Assembly: GCA_026413225.1 (NCBI GenBank)
Contig: CM048557.1
Location: 25,150,871 to 25,214,870, forward strand
DNA from: Otis tarda
Lineage: Eukaryota; Chordata; Aves; Otidiformes; Otididae
Direction of reading: 5' to 3'
DNA: 64,000 bases
This document shows positions 39,576 to 53,710 of the stretch, piece after piece (position 1 is the first letter of the stretch; each line of letters opens with the position of its first letter). The notes below the pieces were generated by a model, which saw only the letters and a list, made by a program, of their open reading frames with translations, ran no database searches and was not told the origin of the DNA. Both the position numbers and the translations under genes were made by a program.

Positions 39576-39827
39576 GTGACCTCATTGCTCTCTACAGCTT
39601 CCTGTGGAGGGGAAGTGGAGAGGGAGGTGCTGATCTCTTCTGCTGATAGGACACATGGGAATGGTTCAAAGCTGCGCCAGGGGAGGTTTAGAGTGGACAT
39701 TAGGAAGCATTTCTTTACTAAGAGGGTGGTCGAACACTGGAACAGGCTTGGTAGAGAGGTGGTTGATGCCCCAAGCCTGTCAGTGTTTAAGAGGCATTTA
39801 GACAATGCCCCTAATGAAATACTTTAG
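39576..39827 (+). pseudogene. CR1 ORF2 C-terminal remnant
   Basis: An 83-codon open stretch encodes the last part of the CR1 ORF2 protein, whose full version carries endonuclease and reverse transcriptase domains. Only the region downstream of the catalytic domain is left. The readable motif is [20 protein letters not shown], then [20 protein letters not shown], which matches the conserved 'FF..RVV.HWNRLP..VV.APSL..FK..LD' ending of the family. The apparent start Met is fortuitous, since the original frame began far upstream and was lost by 5' truncation. It has no catalytic residues and is not a functional gene. Confidence 0.92.
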
Positions 39828-39895
39828 CTTTCAGTCAGCCCTGAATTGCACAGGCATTTAGACTAGATGATTGTTGTAGATCCCTTCAAACTGAA

Positions 39896-39932
39896 ATATT
39901 CTATTCTATTCTATTCTATACTGTTCTATTCC
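39896..39932 (+). repeat. CR1 3' tail, (ATTCT)n
   Basis: Tandem ATTCT units with one variant (ATACTGTTCT) end the CR1 element. CR1 LINEs end in such short tandem repeats rather than poly(A), which fixes the 3' boundary and orientation. Confidence 0.9.
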
Positions 39933-42900
39933 AGCAATATTCAGGGTATCCCAGCAGTTACCCATTCAGGCACAGGGAAGCACACGTGATCCAAAGAGCT
40001 AGAGTGGAGCTGACCAGCAGAAATCCCTTCCAAACTAGGAAGAATAGCACATGCTGTCAGAGGTTCACATAAGGGCATTGCATTACCCTAATTAAGCCTA
40101 AACAACAAATGGCAAAAATTCCCTTACAGAGCCAGAAAGCAATTAAAAGGTGGACTCAGAAAGCCGTGAGACAACTGTCTGCCAAAAAAAAATGCACCCT
40201 CATGATACCTGTAACATCAGATCATCCTCGAGAATGGAAACAATGTGTTTAGTCAACCTCTTGCTCTTCAGCAATGTATATTCTGGACATGTGTATGGCT
40301 TTGCAGATGCTAATTTTCACAATTTTTTTCCGACCTTCAGCAGGGTGAAACAAACTGGGGATTTCCCTACAGATTTCCTAGCCACAGCTCAATTCTTGTG
40401 GGAGGAATCCAATGTGAATTAACCACCTGCTGTTCTGGCTCACAGTCACACACTCCACCCAAGCGCCTGACACCCATCACGATCTGACAGGCTGCGGTGG
40501 TACGGGCAGGTAGCGGGTAAGGCAGAAGCACAGGTGGTAGAAAACACTGTTGCTGTGATCACTCTGAATCTGCAGGGAGTCAAGGCTACCTTTTGACCTG
40601 CTAATCTGAGGTAAAAAACGTTGCAGCACAACTATAGCCGCAAAGCAGTCATCTTTAGGTCAGAGTTAACTGAACCCAATGTAACCTTACTTCTGCTCAT
40701 TTTTCTGGTGTAGAAAAGCTCAAAGGCATAATGCAAAGTCACACATATTAAGAGGGACTACCTTAGAAAGGTTACCTCCTCATGTAATCATACATTTCAG
40801 TTATTGCTCAATTAAAACACCTCATGCATTTTCATCCCTCTATTAGAGTTGCAGTACCTTTAGACCTGGAGCTGTACAGCTCTGTGCCAGGCATTTACTG
40901 TTATCTGCTCAGATAGGTAAATCATTTTCTCTAGGGCAAACTGTTAGCATGTATCTTTTTGAAGCAGAGGATAATTTCTGTGGTCTTTTACGAGGAACCA
41001 TGCCAGGTACTTGATACAGTGAGAGAACCCTTGTTTCTCCTTGCCTCCCCGTCTGCACTAGGGTTGAAGGTATGCCAGGTCGTGTGCAGGTTCAGGACCC
41101 AAGATGACAGCACAAGATCCCCATCTCTGAAGTCTCCTGCTCATCAGGATCTTTGATCTCTATACACCGGATAGCACCTAATTTCTCTGTCATATCCAGG
41201 AATAAGCCATCCAGTGATCCAGAATTTCACAAGGAGGCTGTCTCTGTTAAAGATCAAATTATCTCTGAGCACAAGGTGAAAGATTTTATTCATTTCTACA
41301 ATAGCTTGTCATCACACTTTTATTGTGCCATGCATTAGAGCACACACGTGCAAAGGGCTCCCCAGGCAGTACAGTCCAGCACAGGTCCAGAGAGAATGAG
41401 CTACAACTCATACAGGGCATCTTGCTAAGATGCTTTCAGGACAAAAGCTAGTATCTCCAGGCAGAGCTACTGCCCTACCTATATGCACCAGCCTACTTTG
41501 TGGTCATGCAGACACCTCAGTCTCATGCTGCATTGCAGTGTAGATGAGCTTTCTGTTGCTTATGATCTCAATGAAAAGCATTTGTAAGCACGGCAAGTGA
41601 GTAGCAGGTTTTTTCCAAAGTGAACTCTGGAAGCATAGACTGTTTTTACTACTGTTTTCTCTTTTGCCTCTCCAGATGAAGCCCATTCATCACTTCACAT
41701 TCAAACTTTACTAATTTATAAACAGTACAGCAACTGCCCTAGCTGCTTGTCACTGTAAGTGGTTGAATCTTAAGTGATGTTACAGAAAAGATGAACTGGG
41801 TTCAAAACAGGAACACTGTGTGTCCATCCTTTGGGACATGACCTTCCAAATCCATAGGGAAGAAAACACATATTAAATAATCAATGCAGACTGGTGTAAA
41901 ACTACTTTGCACAAGTAGCTACCATGTTCAGCCTTAAAAGGCTGCTTGACTCAGTTAATAAAGTTGAGATGTTGCTGTTCCAGTAAACGGGAGAGTGAGT
42001 ACACATTCCCATGGCTCCACATGCAGAGCTCAAGGTCTATGTCTTACTGCATTTTCCAGTATGAAGCACAGAAGTTTTACGCTAGCTGTCTCCACAGGGA
42101 GGAATCATTCCCAACAAAAGCCAGGAGGAAAAACACAATCACAAAAGCCCTTCTAATAGAAATACTTAGCCATAAAGGACAAGTAGAAAAAAAACTTTGA
42201 AACTGAAGAAGGCTTTGCTTGCCCAGAAACATTTACCCATTTAATATAAAGCCTCAGGAAGGAAATGCAATAATCTACAGTATTATCACTGAACTGCTGT
42301 ATTATCTAAAATATACATTAAAAAGTCACCCTGCTGTGAGACAAAATATCATTAACTTCCTGATCTTTAGAGCAGCCAAGTCCTTCAAGGAATACTTAAT
42401 ATCAAAGCACAGCATATCTCACTTCTCTCAGGTGAAATGGTTCTGTACAAAGTATAAAAGAGACACGGGCCTTACTTCTATTAAGCATGAAAGCTGGAGA
42501 CTACAACTGAAATTTTTGATCCTCTCATACCACTGAAATGGAATAATTACACAAAAAGAGAACAACAGTGAGGGAACAGTAGGCATCACAATCCATTTCT
42601 ATTTGCTAAGCGAGGAAACAGAAATGCCCACAGCAAAATAGTGGACTACCTCTTCAAGAATAGGGAAAGATAAAAAGATTATGGGAGAAGGCCTGCATCT
42701 CATCTTCTCTCCAAAAAAAAAGTATTCCCTTACAGCTGGAAACGAGTGAAGCGGACAGACTTGTGAGTCCACCTTCTCCTCACCATGGGATTTACCACCT
42801 ACTCCCCTACCTCAGCATCATGGGCAGCACCAGTGCTTTACCCACCAGATATGCTTCTCCGCTTGTGAAACAAGGTGTTGAACATAAATAGAAGGGAGGA

Positions 42901-45900
42901 AATAGAATTTAGTATGAATTTGGGGTCACTGTTACCTGAGGATTGCTTCAAAATGTCAATATTTATGAAAGGATACTGATTTTGTCTTGATTATTATTAT
43001 TATTACTAATGTGGAAAAGATAATGGGATGTAGAGAAAATGACCCGGAACAGGGAAAGGACAAATCTGGGCATGTAACTTCACTATTCCTTTAAAAAAGA
43101 TCTTTAAAAACTCCAGGTGTGCAAATAATTTGGATTTCCAAGAAATGAAATGCCAGTATAGGGTGCTGTTTTACACTGGCTCATTTTAATCTCTAGATAA
43201 CTGTAAATGTTCCCTTGTGTTTAAGGGAGCTTAACTAACATGATATTTAGACACCTGCAAGATCTATAAATCAAGAACCCGTAAGGTAATCCCTTAGCAT
43301 GCATGTCAGACAGTCCATGTTATAAACTGACTGAAACCTTAGATCAAATTTGCAAAACATATTACTGTTTTCACAGACTACCCTTCTCCAGGATGACATT
43401 AAGTGATATTCATTAAAACCAGCGAGGCAGTTTAAGTAAAGGGAATAATGCAGACGTAGTTCAAAAGGAGGGCTCAGATAGCTCAGAAGCTGGTGTAAAG
43501 CATGAATGGATCGTCCTCGCATCCCACCTGACAATGCAGTTTGCTGCAGTCTTGTCACAGCCACACTGCAGCACCAGGAGTGGTGTTAGCTAAATGCGAA
43601 GGCTCTTGTCTTTCTCAATTCTTAGTCATGCTTACAGTTACTGCATAGCTCTCGCTCCTGCAGGCTGAGATCTGACAGCCAAAAAAAGGGCTATTGAATG
43701 AATTTCACTTTTCTCTCTGCTTAAGTCTCAGCTAATTCTTCAGCTGTGTCAACTGCGACTTGCTGGTACATAAAGTTTGCAGTGATTCTCTGCTAAAGAA
43801 TAGTTTTCGCTCTTTGGTACTGTATAGTTTACGGTTGCTGATTTTACCATTCATCTGAGAAATCTGTAACAGAAATATTAATACTGAAAATATTAATATT
43901 GGTATGAATGAGATATGAATGGAAATGTGGGTATAGGAAAGCACCAGAAACAAATGTCAGAACAAGGGTCCACGGACTGGTGTGTGTAAATTCCTACGGA
44001 ACACCATTTCTGTGATTTTATGCAAATAATCAAAGAAAGGAAGAAAAAAAATCACTTAAACATAAGATGAAGGTAGAGAACAGTGCTGGAGCCATAAAAT
44101 ACTCAGATAAGGAAAAGTTAAATTCATTAATTTTACCTAAAATCTACATGGGGAAAAAAAAAAAAAAAAAGAAGCAACAGGTGTAAACATCATGAACTCC
44201 ATATAAAGGCACATGTATTTCTTACATTCCTCATTTTTAACTACAATAATATACCACTGCAGAAAAAAAAATCAGAATGAGTCTATATATTTACTTCCTT
44301 TTTCAGAAAAAAGTCATTTTCTCCATCCCTTTATTATGTGGTCTCATTCTAGTTTATCAGCATCCTATCTTTTCTGGGACATCAAACAGTGAAAGAAATA
44401 TTTCCAGAGTTCCTTCTGTGCACATCCTCTTCAAAAATTGTGCCTTCTGATCTGTTTGGATAGTTACTGTTTGTTGTGTGAGTCTCATAGCAAGCATGTA
44501 AGCAGATTGCAGCACATAGGGCAGAAGGCTTTGTTTGCAGGTCTAATGTTTCTTTTTTAAAAAGATGTCAAAAGAAGAGTCAATAGCTACTTGCAACTGC
44601 TTAAAATACTGCACAGCCTCTGGAGTAATTATATTTCTTCACTAGAAATAGTTCAACACCAGAGATAGACCTAGGACTGCTACTGCTCTTTGCAGCATTT
44701 GCTCCAATAGCAGTAGCAGGAGACTTTGGCTCCTGCTATGGGAGGATTTACAGGTGCTCTCCGTCGCCCTGCCACAGCACACTGTGAGGTTTTAGGTGAG
44801 CTGCTGATGCAGGCAAAGCATGGAGCAGACACCTGTCCTAAGGATAGACTCTGAGAGCCAGGCTGCACTGCCTGCAGTAATGCCCAGCTCAACCATGTCA
44901 GAACAAAACGTGTGGTACACAACTTCCACTTGTGACAAGTTCGGATTAACTGCTGTTGGTCCAAGAAAACTGAGTCTTCCTTTCATTCACACAGTGGACC
45001 ATGTATCCTAAATCCGAGTTATAGCTGAGTGAAAGAGGAAGAACTACACATGACAGGTGAGTTACACTGACTAGCTGGCAGGGACAGTTTCTTACCGTGC
45101 CTCTTGTGACACTGGTAGCAGCAAACAGGTCATTCTCACTTTGGTCTGATCTCATCCACAGACTGGCAGCCAGCTGCCAAGAAGGTGGAGGCAAGAGAAG
45201 CACTCTGTTTCCCAGCCTCATGCTCGTTGGGAGAAGAAACAGGTGAAGTGTACAGGAACAAATGTGTACACGTTGCATATGGGGAATTCTCAGCCCAATC
45301 TGTCTAGCACTGCCACAGTTGAAGAATTAGGTCCCCCTAAAACAACCAAGTAACAGAAGACATTCTCTAAGTTTCTCTTAAAGATGTAATAGAAGAATAG
45401 AATTTGGCTGCCAAATGAAACAAGAGTCATGTAGGAAAGGAACAACTACTCACCCCACAAAATGTCACATTATTCTCGCCCATGAAGGATGCCACTTACC
45501 AACTTAATGAAAGAACAGGAGGAAAGCCATGGTTTAGGAACAAGACAGAGCATGAAAGGATAAGCAGAAGAGATTAAATAGAATGAAAACTGCAAGTCAC
45601 CTTTCTTAAGTCCACTGCCACGTAAAATAACATACTCAAACTGATAGATCGAACATAATGTTGTAATGCTAATGAAGAGACAAAAGGGGCAATTTGGCCA
45701 TTTCACTATCTGCAGCTCCTGCAGTTAATCAAGATTCGACATTGTGCTTTGCTTTCCTTTTTCTTCTGCCCCAGACTAAACCAATGCAGAGACAGGATGT
45801 TCCTCCAAAACCGCAGGGGCCAAAGAAGCAGATGGGGATAGGTCTGTTTCTCACTAGTCCTGGTACACTCTTCACATCGTTTCCTGTGCTTTGCCTTGTG

Positions 45901-48900
45901 CTGTTAAAATTCCTGCAGGCAAGGGAGAGAGGATGGCTTGTGACACAAGCACAGCATGTGAGCTGTGACTTTTGTCTTTATTTCTAGTCCAGGTCTGTGA
46001 GTCATAGAATATGTGTTAATTCTCAAAGCCAGAATATATTCCTCAGGTGCTTCAACAGGCACATTTTTAAAAACAAATCTTACGTTTTTTCCATTAGCTC
46101 AAAACATCAACATCTCTTTAGATTTCTGTATTATTATTGTTCAAATCAAGGCAGTAGATTTACTGGCATTATAAACTGGAAGACTCACAGAGAGACTGGC
46201 ACAGAGTATGCCTTTCATATGTTCCACCATGCCAGGGCTGGACTAACTGCATCCTCCCAGAAGTATGAGCTGTCTTTCTTGCTTTTGTCAGACCTTTTTC
46301 AGTGCAAGGTTACACAAAGTTATACACACCACCCCGTTGGAGCAGCTTTCATGAGGAAAGCCCATGCTGAATACCATGGCATCAATTACCCAGCTGGTGC
46401 TGTTCCACATCTCTGCAGATTTTTGATGACTCTAACAGAATGGTAAATCAAAGAGAACTACCTTTATTTCTGATGCAGTAGAAACATGGTCATTGTGCAG
46501 CCTAAGCTCACTCTTTTTGTACACTTGAAGACAGCTTCTTCTATTTTATTCTGGGATATGCAACAGAAGGGAGAACACCAGATGATTTACCAAATGGAGA
46601 GGAATTAAACTGTGCCAAGTGCTATCTGGAGTTTACCCACAGACACATACGCCCATATCACAAACTGTGTCGCTGCAATATTTTTCCACTAAAACTAAAA
46701 GTGGTGCAAGATGCATTATTGTGCATTTCTGCATGGATTACAAGCTTGCTATGTACTCCAACGCCTTTGTGTGGGTAATATGTGCCTTGCTGTTTCTGAA
46801 ATGCATGTTGATACATCAGAACCTGGCTGCTGTCTATCAGCAAAGAAAGTGTTAATGCATCAGATACAATAAATCTTCATTAAAAAATAGCACTCCCCCC
46901 AATTAAGGCTTATTCCTTAGGAGGTAGATAGTGTTTTCTTGTCATTTTGACTAAACTCCTCTGAGTTCTCTTACAGTTCTGCTGATTTTTCACACCACAC
47001 TCCAGCACCAGCTCTTCATATGCAATGGGCACCCCTGTGTCCTGCAAACGAAGAGCATTTGCAGGTCTATAAGTATATTAGAAAAGCTTGGGCCTTCAAA
47101 GCTGGGCTTGTTCAAATACATAGTCCATCTTGTAATTGACTGTCAGCTTGATTTACAATGGCAGTTGTGATGGGTTTGGAGATTTCAATCCAAAAGGCTT
47201 TCTGAAATAAATTAGGGGAAAAGTCAATCCAGTGAGGCAACTCGATTTGTTAATATCATCAGAGAACAGGGAACAGTTTAGGCAACACATCGGCCCCAAA
47301 CAAAGTGCACTCAGGACTGAAGCAGCCTAGACAGAGGCAGTTTATAAAACAAATCACAACAGCTGTAGAAATTATACAAGCAGATGGAGGAAGGAAGGTC
47401 AGAAAGGGGAAATACAAAAATCAGTCTATTCAGAAGCAAAGCAAAGAATGAGCAACAACATTTAAGTTCTGAAGATTTTGAACTTTCAAATGCTTTATGT
47501 CATTTTTGAAAAAAAAAAAGCTTGATAAGAATCCAAATTGTATGTAGGGGCTTGAATTGGTGGCACTGAAAACCTTCCAGTCAACCACGGTTTGTTTCAG
47601 AAACATCATGCTTGACCATTTAATTTTTGTAAAATTCTGAAACCCTGGTTAAACATTAGAAAGGGAGGTAAAGGGGAAGGGAAGAAGATGCTGATGGAGA
47701 TCTCCGTGTTCCTTGGTTGGTTTCTGGAACAACAGATCCTCATCTCGACTCCCAAGACTCTGAACACCTTGCATTTTGCAGCCATTGCCTTCCCATTTTT
47801 TAAGTGAACAGAGACCCTCAGATGCAGTAAGGTTATCCAAAACTGAGAGGATTAAGGGAAAACCTATTTTGCACCTATTGCAAGAGCTTCTCAGCAGGTG
47901 GAAAATGTTAACACCTTGTTTTCCAGCCACAACTTTGTCAAGTTTCACTCCTGTGTTTAAGCTAAGTTTCTTTGTTTAAACTAATACAGCTGAGATTTTC
48001 TCTGAACTAGATTCATTCAGACATTTTCATCTTTGTTCAGCTGTAATAAACAGCAATAAAAAGTAAAGCAGAGCTTCAAAATCTGTCACGTCTTTTATAC
48101 ATAAACTTATACATTAAAATAGGACTGGTTTTGAAAGAGACCCAGGAAATTAATACATGAATCTTGATTCTTCACGTAGACCCAAATGACTGATTTGGAT
48201 AATTCATTCCTTTGCCACAGGGATCTTCCCACCTCCTACTTCTGTTTTCCGTGCTTTGCTGTTAGACTACAAGAACTCAATATGTCAAACAATTATCCAC
48301 ACCAGCAAGCAGCTGCTTGGTAGCAATACTTTACGCGTGCCAGTTCTGAACTTGACATTACAAACTGCACCTGCTGTGGTCTGTCTTTAGGTGTCCCAAT
48401 CCTGTTGGTCAGGCAGGTTAACCCCTCTGGTAACTAAAGCATGCACAGACAGACATTTGGTTCAAAAAGAAAAAGTTTCTCTAAAATGAACTGCAGAGTA
48501 AGTCTCCATTTATTAGCACTGCAATAAAGTCACCCCTGTCCTCTTGCCACTGAAGAACAAGGACTTTTGAATGCCTGATTCCAGTCAGCAAGGGGATCAT
48601 ATACATATCCCCAATATCCAGTCCAAAGTCCCGTTCCTAGTGCTCCAATTCCTCTCTTCTCTTGTATAGCTAAGGCACTTTTCTTCACTCCTTGAGAAAG
48701 TTTAATTATTTCCAGATTTAAAACCCTTTTTCTCAGTTGGGATATTATGTCCATATTGTTTTCAGTGACAATATTTACGAAAAAAAAAGTTCTTTTTTTT
48801 TTCAGATAAAAATGAGTATATTTTTAAAGAATATCACTCTGTTCCAATTTCTGTTGAAAAATATTTTACCTTAGAAAATCAGGGGAAAACATAAACCAAA

Positions 48901-51900
48901 AACTATGCAAAAATATGTTTCAAATAAACCAATATATGAAAAAAACAGATGGGGCTTTTCCTCAGCCTTAATTCTCCTTCTTTACAACAACTTCACTCCT
49001 GTTTTCCTCATCTTTAGAGCTTAGTGCAAGTTAGTTCAAGATGCATTACCATTCCCCTTCCATAACTTCCTATATTCTTGACCCAACAATTGAAACTCTC
49101 TTACCTTTCTATTCGCATGCATCTCCTGCTCTCATATTGACACCTCTTTCCTGTTTCTTACTGCCAGAGTGCCTTTCAACCCAGACAAAAAGCAGGGTTC
49201 TAGCTTTAAGACTCTATCACAGTTTCTCCAAAGATATCAGCTATAACTGTGAACTGTTACAACAAACCAGATCCATTAACCAGACATTTTCTTATGATTC
49301 CCTTGACTTAATTCATTTAATTTTGTCTTTGGATATTATCACTTACCTGGCAAAAACCTATGGGATCTCATTAAAATTGCTTCCTTTTGCCCTTGTCCCC
49401 GAAGAGAATGTAGGACAACCATATTAATTAAAATACAGATATGTCCCAAAGTCTCCACAACATTCCCCATGAGGAATATGCTCATAAAATTCCATCCGTT
49501 CACATTCCTGAGAATCTGGGTTTATTTTTTTGGCTATCTGTAGCCCTCTTGGGATTGTTGGTTGGAGACTCTGTCTAGGGGAAGGGAGGAACGGCTGCAG
49601 CTGCACAATGCTATTGAGATAAATCATTTAGAACATTTCAATATACAAATGGCTTTATTAAAGTCATTTAAATATGACCAGAGATGCTGAGGTTCAAAAT
49701 CTCCAGAGAGGTTAAAAATAAAACCAAAATGAATATGGGATTTGACAACAGCAGTCTTCAGGGCACTGTTACAGAAAAGGACAATGCGAAGGAGATTCAA
49801 ACATGGCATTTTGGGATGGCAGAGAAACAATGGAAATAACATATAATGGAAAAGGATATGAAAGAAGATATGGCTAAACCAGAAGTTTCTCAAAATATTG
49901 GAAGTCTTTAAAAACAATCCAAAGTGAGCATATGCCAAACATGGTGTCATCATTGTGTTATGATCAGGAGTTGACTTAAACTAGATTAAAACATGAAGCA
50001 GTAGATGCTTCTTCCAAAGCAGTTGTTCTTTGAAATAAAAAAAAATAAATTAAAAAAAAAAAAAGAGAAAGGAAAAAAGATAAAATAGATGGAGTTCCCT
50101 GCAGCAAGAGAAAGCCTTTCTGGGAAAGCTTTCTTCCCAGGTTTCTGAAGAGTCACTTTTTTTGACACAGAACTCTGCTTCCCAGGAAACTCTGTTCCTC
50201 GGGACTGTCAGACTCACAGCGTGACTAGCAAAATGTAGTTGCTTGGAAAGAAGTTTCATTCTGATAATGAAAGGACTGGCAATTGTTTCTAATTTGTCCA
50301 TGCTCTGTTCAAAAACGCAAATACAATGTCTTAGACTGAATAAAGCTCCTGTGAAACAGTGAAGGATTTCAAAGGATAGCAGAGGAAGACAATGTAAAAC
50401 GGAAGGGAGGAAGGGATGGCCAAAGCCAGCTTTCTGCAGAGTACTGAAAGCCTTTGAAATAAACTTGGAAAAGACATTCACCAAGTTCAGTAGCATTTGT
50501 ATGCTGAGATGCGTATAGAAAAAAATCAGCCTTTGAGTTCTGTATCTCCTTCGGATCCATCTGCTTCTTGACTGCTACATCTAAGTTCTACTTCAAAGCT
50601 GGTATTTTACATGCTGAAAGGAAGATGAAAAGAGAGATACAAACTAATGCATATGCTCAGTAGAAGGTTCCCATGAACATAAAGGAGGGAGGACTGAGGG
50701 CCAGAGACTGGCTCAGTGCTCAGGAACAAATCCAAAATTATGCCATTGACATCAGAATGCCTATTCCAGTTTTCCCTGCTGAGAGCAGAACCCAGCTTCA
50801 TTTAGCGCTTGTCAAAATGTATTCATTGTAAATGTGTGTGCCAATTCTGGGTGCGTCCAGCAGCTTCAAAGAGAGTCTCTACCTGCACTGTGGGATTCCT
50901 ATTCTTGGGACAGAAAACTAAAAACAATCTGAGGTTTCTGAAGCATGAATGTTCATACGCTATACCTCTACAAGAGTCTTTGCTCTCCAGCTGAGGTCAG
51001 ACTTCCACTTTCATAAATGAATGTGAGCCAGCAACCTGTTTTCTCACCTTCTGCTCAATCTTCCTTCTGCTAATCTGTGTAAAGTACAGTAGGAAATCCA
51101 AAATGAGAGGGCAATGCTAGAAACGGACTAACAAAGTAAAGTTATCCTGTGGAGGCTTTGAAAGTAAGCACCAGGAAACTGGGCAAGTAATAAACGCTAC
51201 AAGGTTCTGTCTCCAGTAGGGGAGGGAACACAGCTAGGATGCACTGGATACCTCACTCCAGAGCCTGATTCACTCTAAAATGTCTGACAGAATTTGCAGT
51301 CACACAGTGGCCGTGATGCTCCCCAGCCAGATGTCCCATAGCACAACCCTGTCAGTGTGTACATGCTGCTCTGCTACCCTGTTGTCTCCCACAAGAGGAT
51401 TTTGGTAACATATGGGAGCTGCATGCCTCGAGCATCCTCTGGGTAGGAAGCTGTTTTGGAAAGAGCAGGGGAAAGACACTTGTTCTATATGCCGCTTGGA
51501 AGCAATTTACCCAGTGCTCACTCGATTTCAGAGCTAGCATAAGTTTGGGGGTTTTTGGTTTTGTTTGGTGGATTTTTTTGCCTAGCTGCTGAAAACATTC
51601 TTATTCCTCTTACAAAAGAGAGTGGAGCTTATTCAGCTGTCATGAAAATCCGTTGACTCATGTTAGAGATAAATTTGCCCTTCAGGACTCAAAAGTAAGC
51701 AGTCAGAGCATTCTGGCAAGCAAGGAATCGCGTCTGCTCCTAAAATCCTTCCTGGGGTAGAGCCTATTCTTCTTCTCGCCCACGCAACCAGCAAGCTCTG
51801 CTAGCTAGTACAGAGTAGGAAGCAGAACAATGTCTCTGCATCTTCTCCTTCTCATCTTGCTTTTTTCCAGTCACCTTCCCACCTGACTCTTTGGGAGCTG

Positions 51901-53705
51901 CCTGCGGAGTGCTGCTTAGCCCTTCCCAGACACGGAAAACAGAAAGGCAATCTCCTATTTTTCCCCCCCACACTTCACCCAGCCTCAGTTGCTTGCCTGA
52001 ACACCACCACCAGACTGAAGCTCACCTGTAGACTGTAAAATCTTAGAGGTCCTCCCAGCTGACAGGGACTGTGGAAACACAACATGAATCTTAATGGCCT
52101 CCTCCTGGCAGCATCTGGGATCATCCTTGCCTGCGTGCAAGCATTAATTGAGGTCAGTAAACCCACTTGAACACTTACGTATTGTTTGCAGAAGGAGAGG
52201 GGTGGGTAAAAGACTTACATTGGAGGTTGAGTCTCCATTTTGTCAGGAGCTATTTGAAGAGAGCTATTTGAAGAGTCAGGCTAGATTTAGTGAGGCGGTT
52301 CAGGAAGGATCAGAGGAGCTTTATTTCATATAGTCCCAACGTGAGGAGGAGGATTGCTTTATGTGAAATTGCTCTCTAGCTGTTTCTTAGTAGAATATAT
52401 GTGGATTTTTTGCAACTTGCATCTTCTTTCCTTAAAACCCATTAGCTGACATCTCAAAATTTTAGCTTTTGCAGATCCATTATTTGACTTTTACAACACA
52501 ACCTCTTTGATGTGTCAGGGTGCACACAGAAGCCTGACAGTTGCAAAAAGGCCCAAAGCAACAGTATTAAGTAAGCACAAAAGCCAGGGTTTTATTCAAC
52601 ATACAAATAAAAACTACAAAATTTCCAGGGAGAAGTTCCCATCTTTATTTGTCTCCCAAGCAGTCCAGGCGATGGCAGCCTTTGTCAAATCACCAGTACG
52701 AGGGATAACACCGTCTCATTTTGGACCATCACTGGAAGGTAGCGCAATCAGGTCAGCAGACAAAAGCACTTGGTTTGGCCACAGCAGCGGCAGCCCAGCC
52801 AGGCTGCTCTGCAGCTTGCTAAGGCCCAAGCGCCTCGCAGAGTAAGTCCCCTCCAGACTCTTCCATTTGTCATTTTGAACAACACAGAGGGGCTATGCCA
52901 AGCCAGCCCAGCCTCCTCTTGGAGGAGGTGAGGTTCAGCAGCTTTCCTTAGCCTAAAACAAGGAAAAGGAGGTAAACAAGGTCATTGCTGGTAAAACACA
53001 CTTGCTTCATCCCTCCTCCCCAAAGCCCCAGAGTGCAGGAACTGGGATCTAAGACCTAGATCCTCTACTCTGGTGCTCTGAAAGTTCTCTGAAAGTAACA
53101 GCTGGGGTTTTACCAAGGACCTGTAAAAGCCCTTTTAACTAAGGTGAGACTTAAAAGATTAACTCGTTGCTGAGACCAGACTGATTCTGCTGATTGAGTA
53201 GTCCTCATTCAATGTGCCTGAAAGCGCTTATAAATTTCATCACTCAGAGCCCACACGGATGACACATGGAGTGTCATCCACAGAATGGATGTCACAAAGT
53301 GGTGATGGCAGGGGTGGAGAGTGCAGTATTTCCTTTCCTTTTTTGTTCCTTACTGAAACAAAATGCAGCCAAATAGCACCCTCCAAATTCCCCCATCTCT
53401 GCAAGTTAATGGTGGCTACAAGATGTAACATTCATTAGTTCAATGGTTTGCAATGTAACTCAAGGCTCAGCTGGTATTTTTCATGCAGAATGAGGCAAGA
53501 AAATGTAATTTGAAGGCTTGGTGGCTGCATGAGCCCTATTTCTTATTTCTCTGATTGTACCTGAGAGTTAAGTGTGAAATTTTGCCTTAAAAAAAAGTTA
53601 TGTTATAGTAACAACCCCATAAATCTGACCCTAGAGCTTTTAAAGAAGCAGAAAGCGATGAACTCCTAGTACTCACTCATATGAGTATTGCAAGTAGTCC
53701 TTTTA
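39933..53705. other. Long non-coding stretch, no gene recognised
   Basis: Nearly 14 kb with only short, unrelated frames (the longest are about 149 codons at 45997-46446 and 148 codons at 50050-50496), none with a motif I know. Present are an ATT run at 42990-43005, an A17 run at 44154-44170, an A-rich tract near 50036-50062, and a 14-bp direct repeat (AGCTATTTGAAGAG, two copies around 52250-52278). A possible short first exon at 52084-52152 is discussed in the findings. Confidence 0.5.
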
Positions 53706-53710
53706 ATTGA
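53706..53710 (+). repeat. Target-site duplication, left (ATTGA)
   Basis: ATTGA lies directly before the LTR end TGTCGTAG and is repeated exactly after the other end at 54864-54868. A 5-bp duplication fits retroviral-type integration and fixes both LTR boundaries. Confidence 0.9.

Larger units (their letters stand above)
39510..39932 (+). mobile_element. 5'-truncated CR1 LINE
   Basis: A chicken-repeat-1 type non-LTR retrotransposon fragment of about 420 bp. The visible order is typical: GGCTGAGGGGTGACCTCATT, then the 3' end of ORF2, then a short 3' UTR with GGCATTTAGACTAGATGATT, and a terminal array of ATTCT-type units (39896-39932). The 5' part is missing, as in most CR1 copies, so it cannot move by itself. 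It is clearly younger than the two CR1 scraps at 12.2 and 20.2 kb because its coding remnant is still readable. Confidence 0.95.

Noticed and set aside
44154..44170. A17 run as a possible processed-pseudogene tail
   Set aside because: No coding remnant precedes it and no flanking duplication was seen. Homopolymers are common throughout the window.
45997..46446. 149-codon plus-strand frame
   Set aside because: No motif or similarity known and no exon-like composition. A frame this long is plausible by chance in 64 kb.
49041..49427. 128-codon plus-strand frame
   Set aside because: Low-complexity hydrophobic and Ser/Leu-rich composition as expected from T-rich DNA, with no known similarity.
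50050..50496. 148-codon minus-strand frame ending in a poly-Phe run
   Set aside because: The end is a translated A/T homopolymer and the rest shows no family signature.
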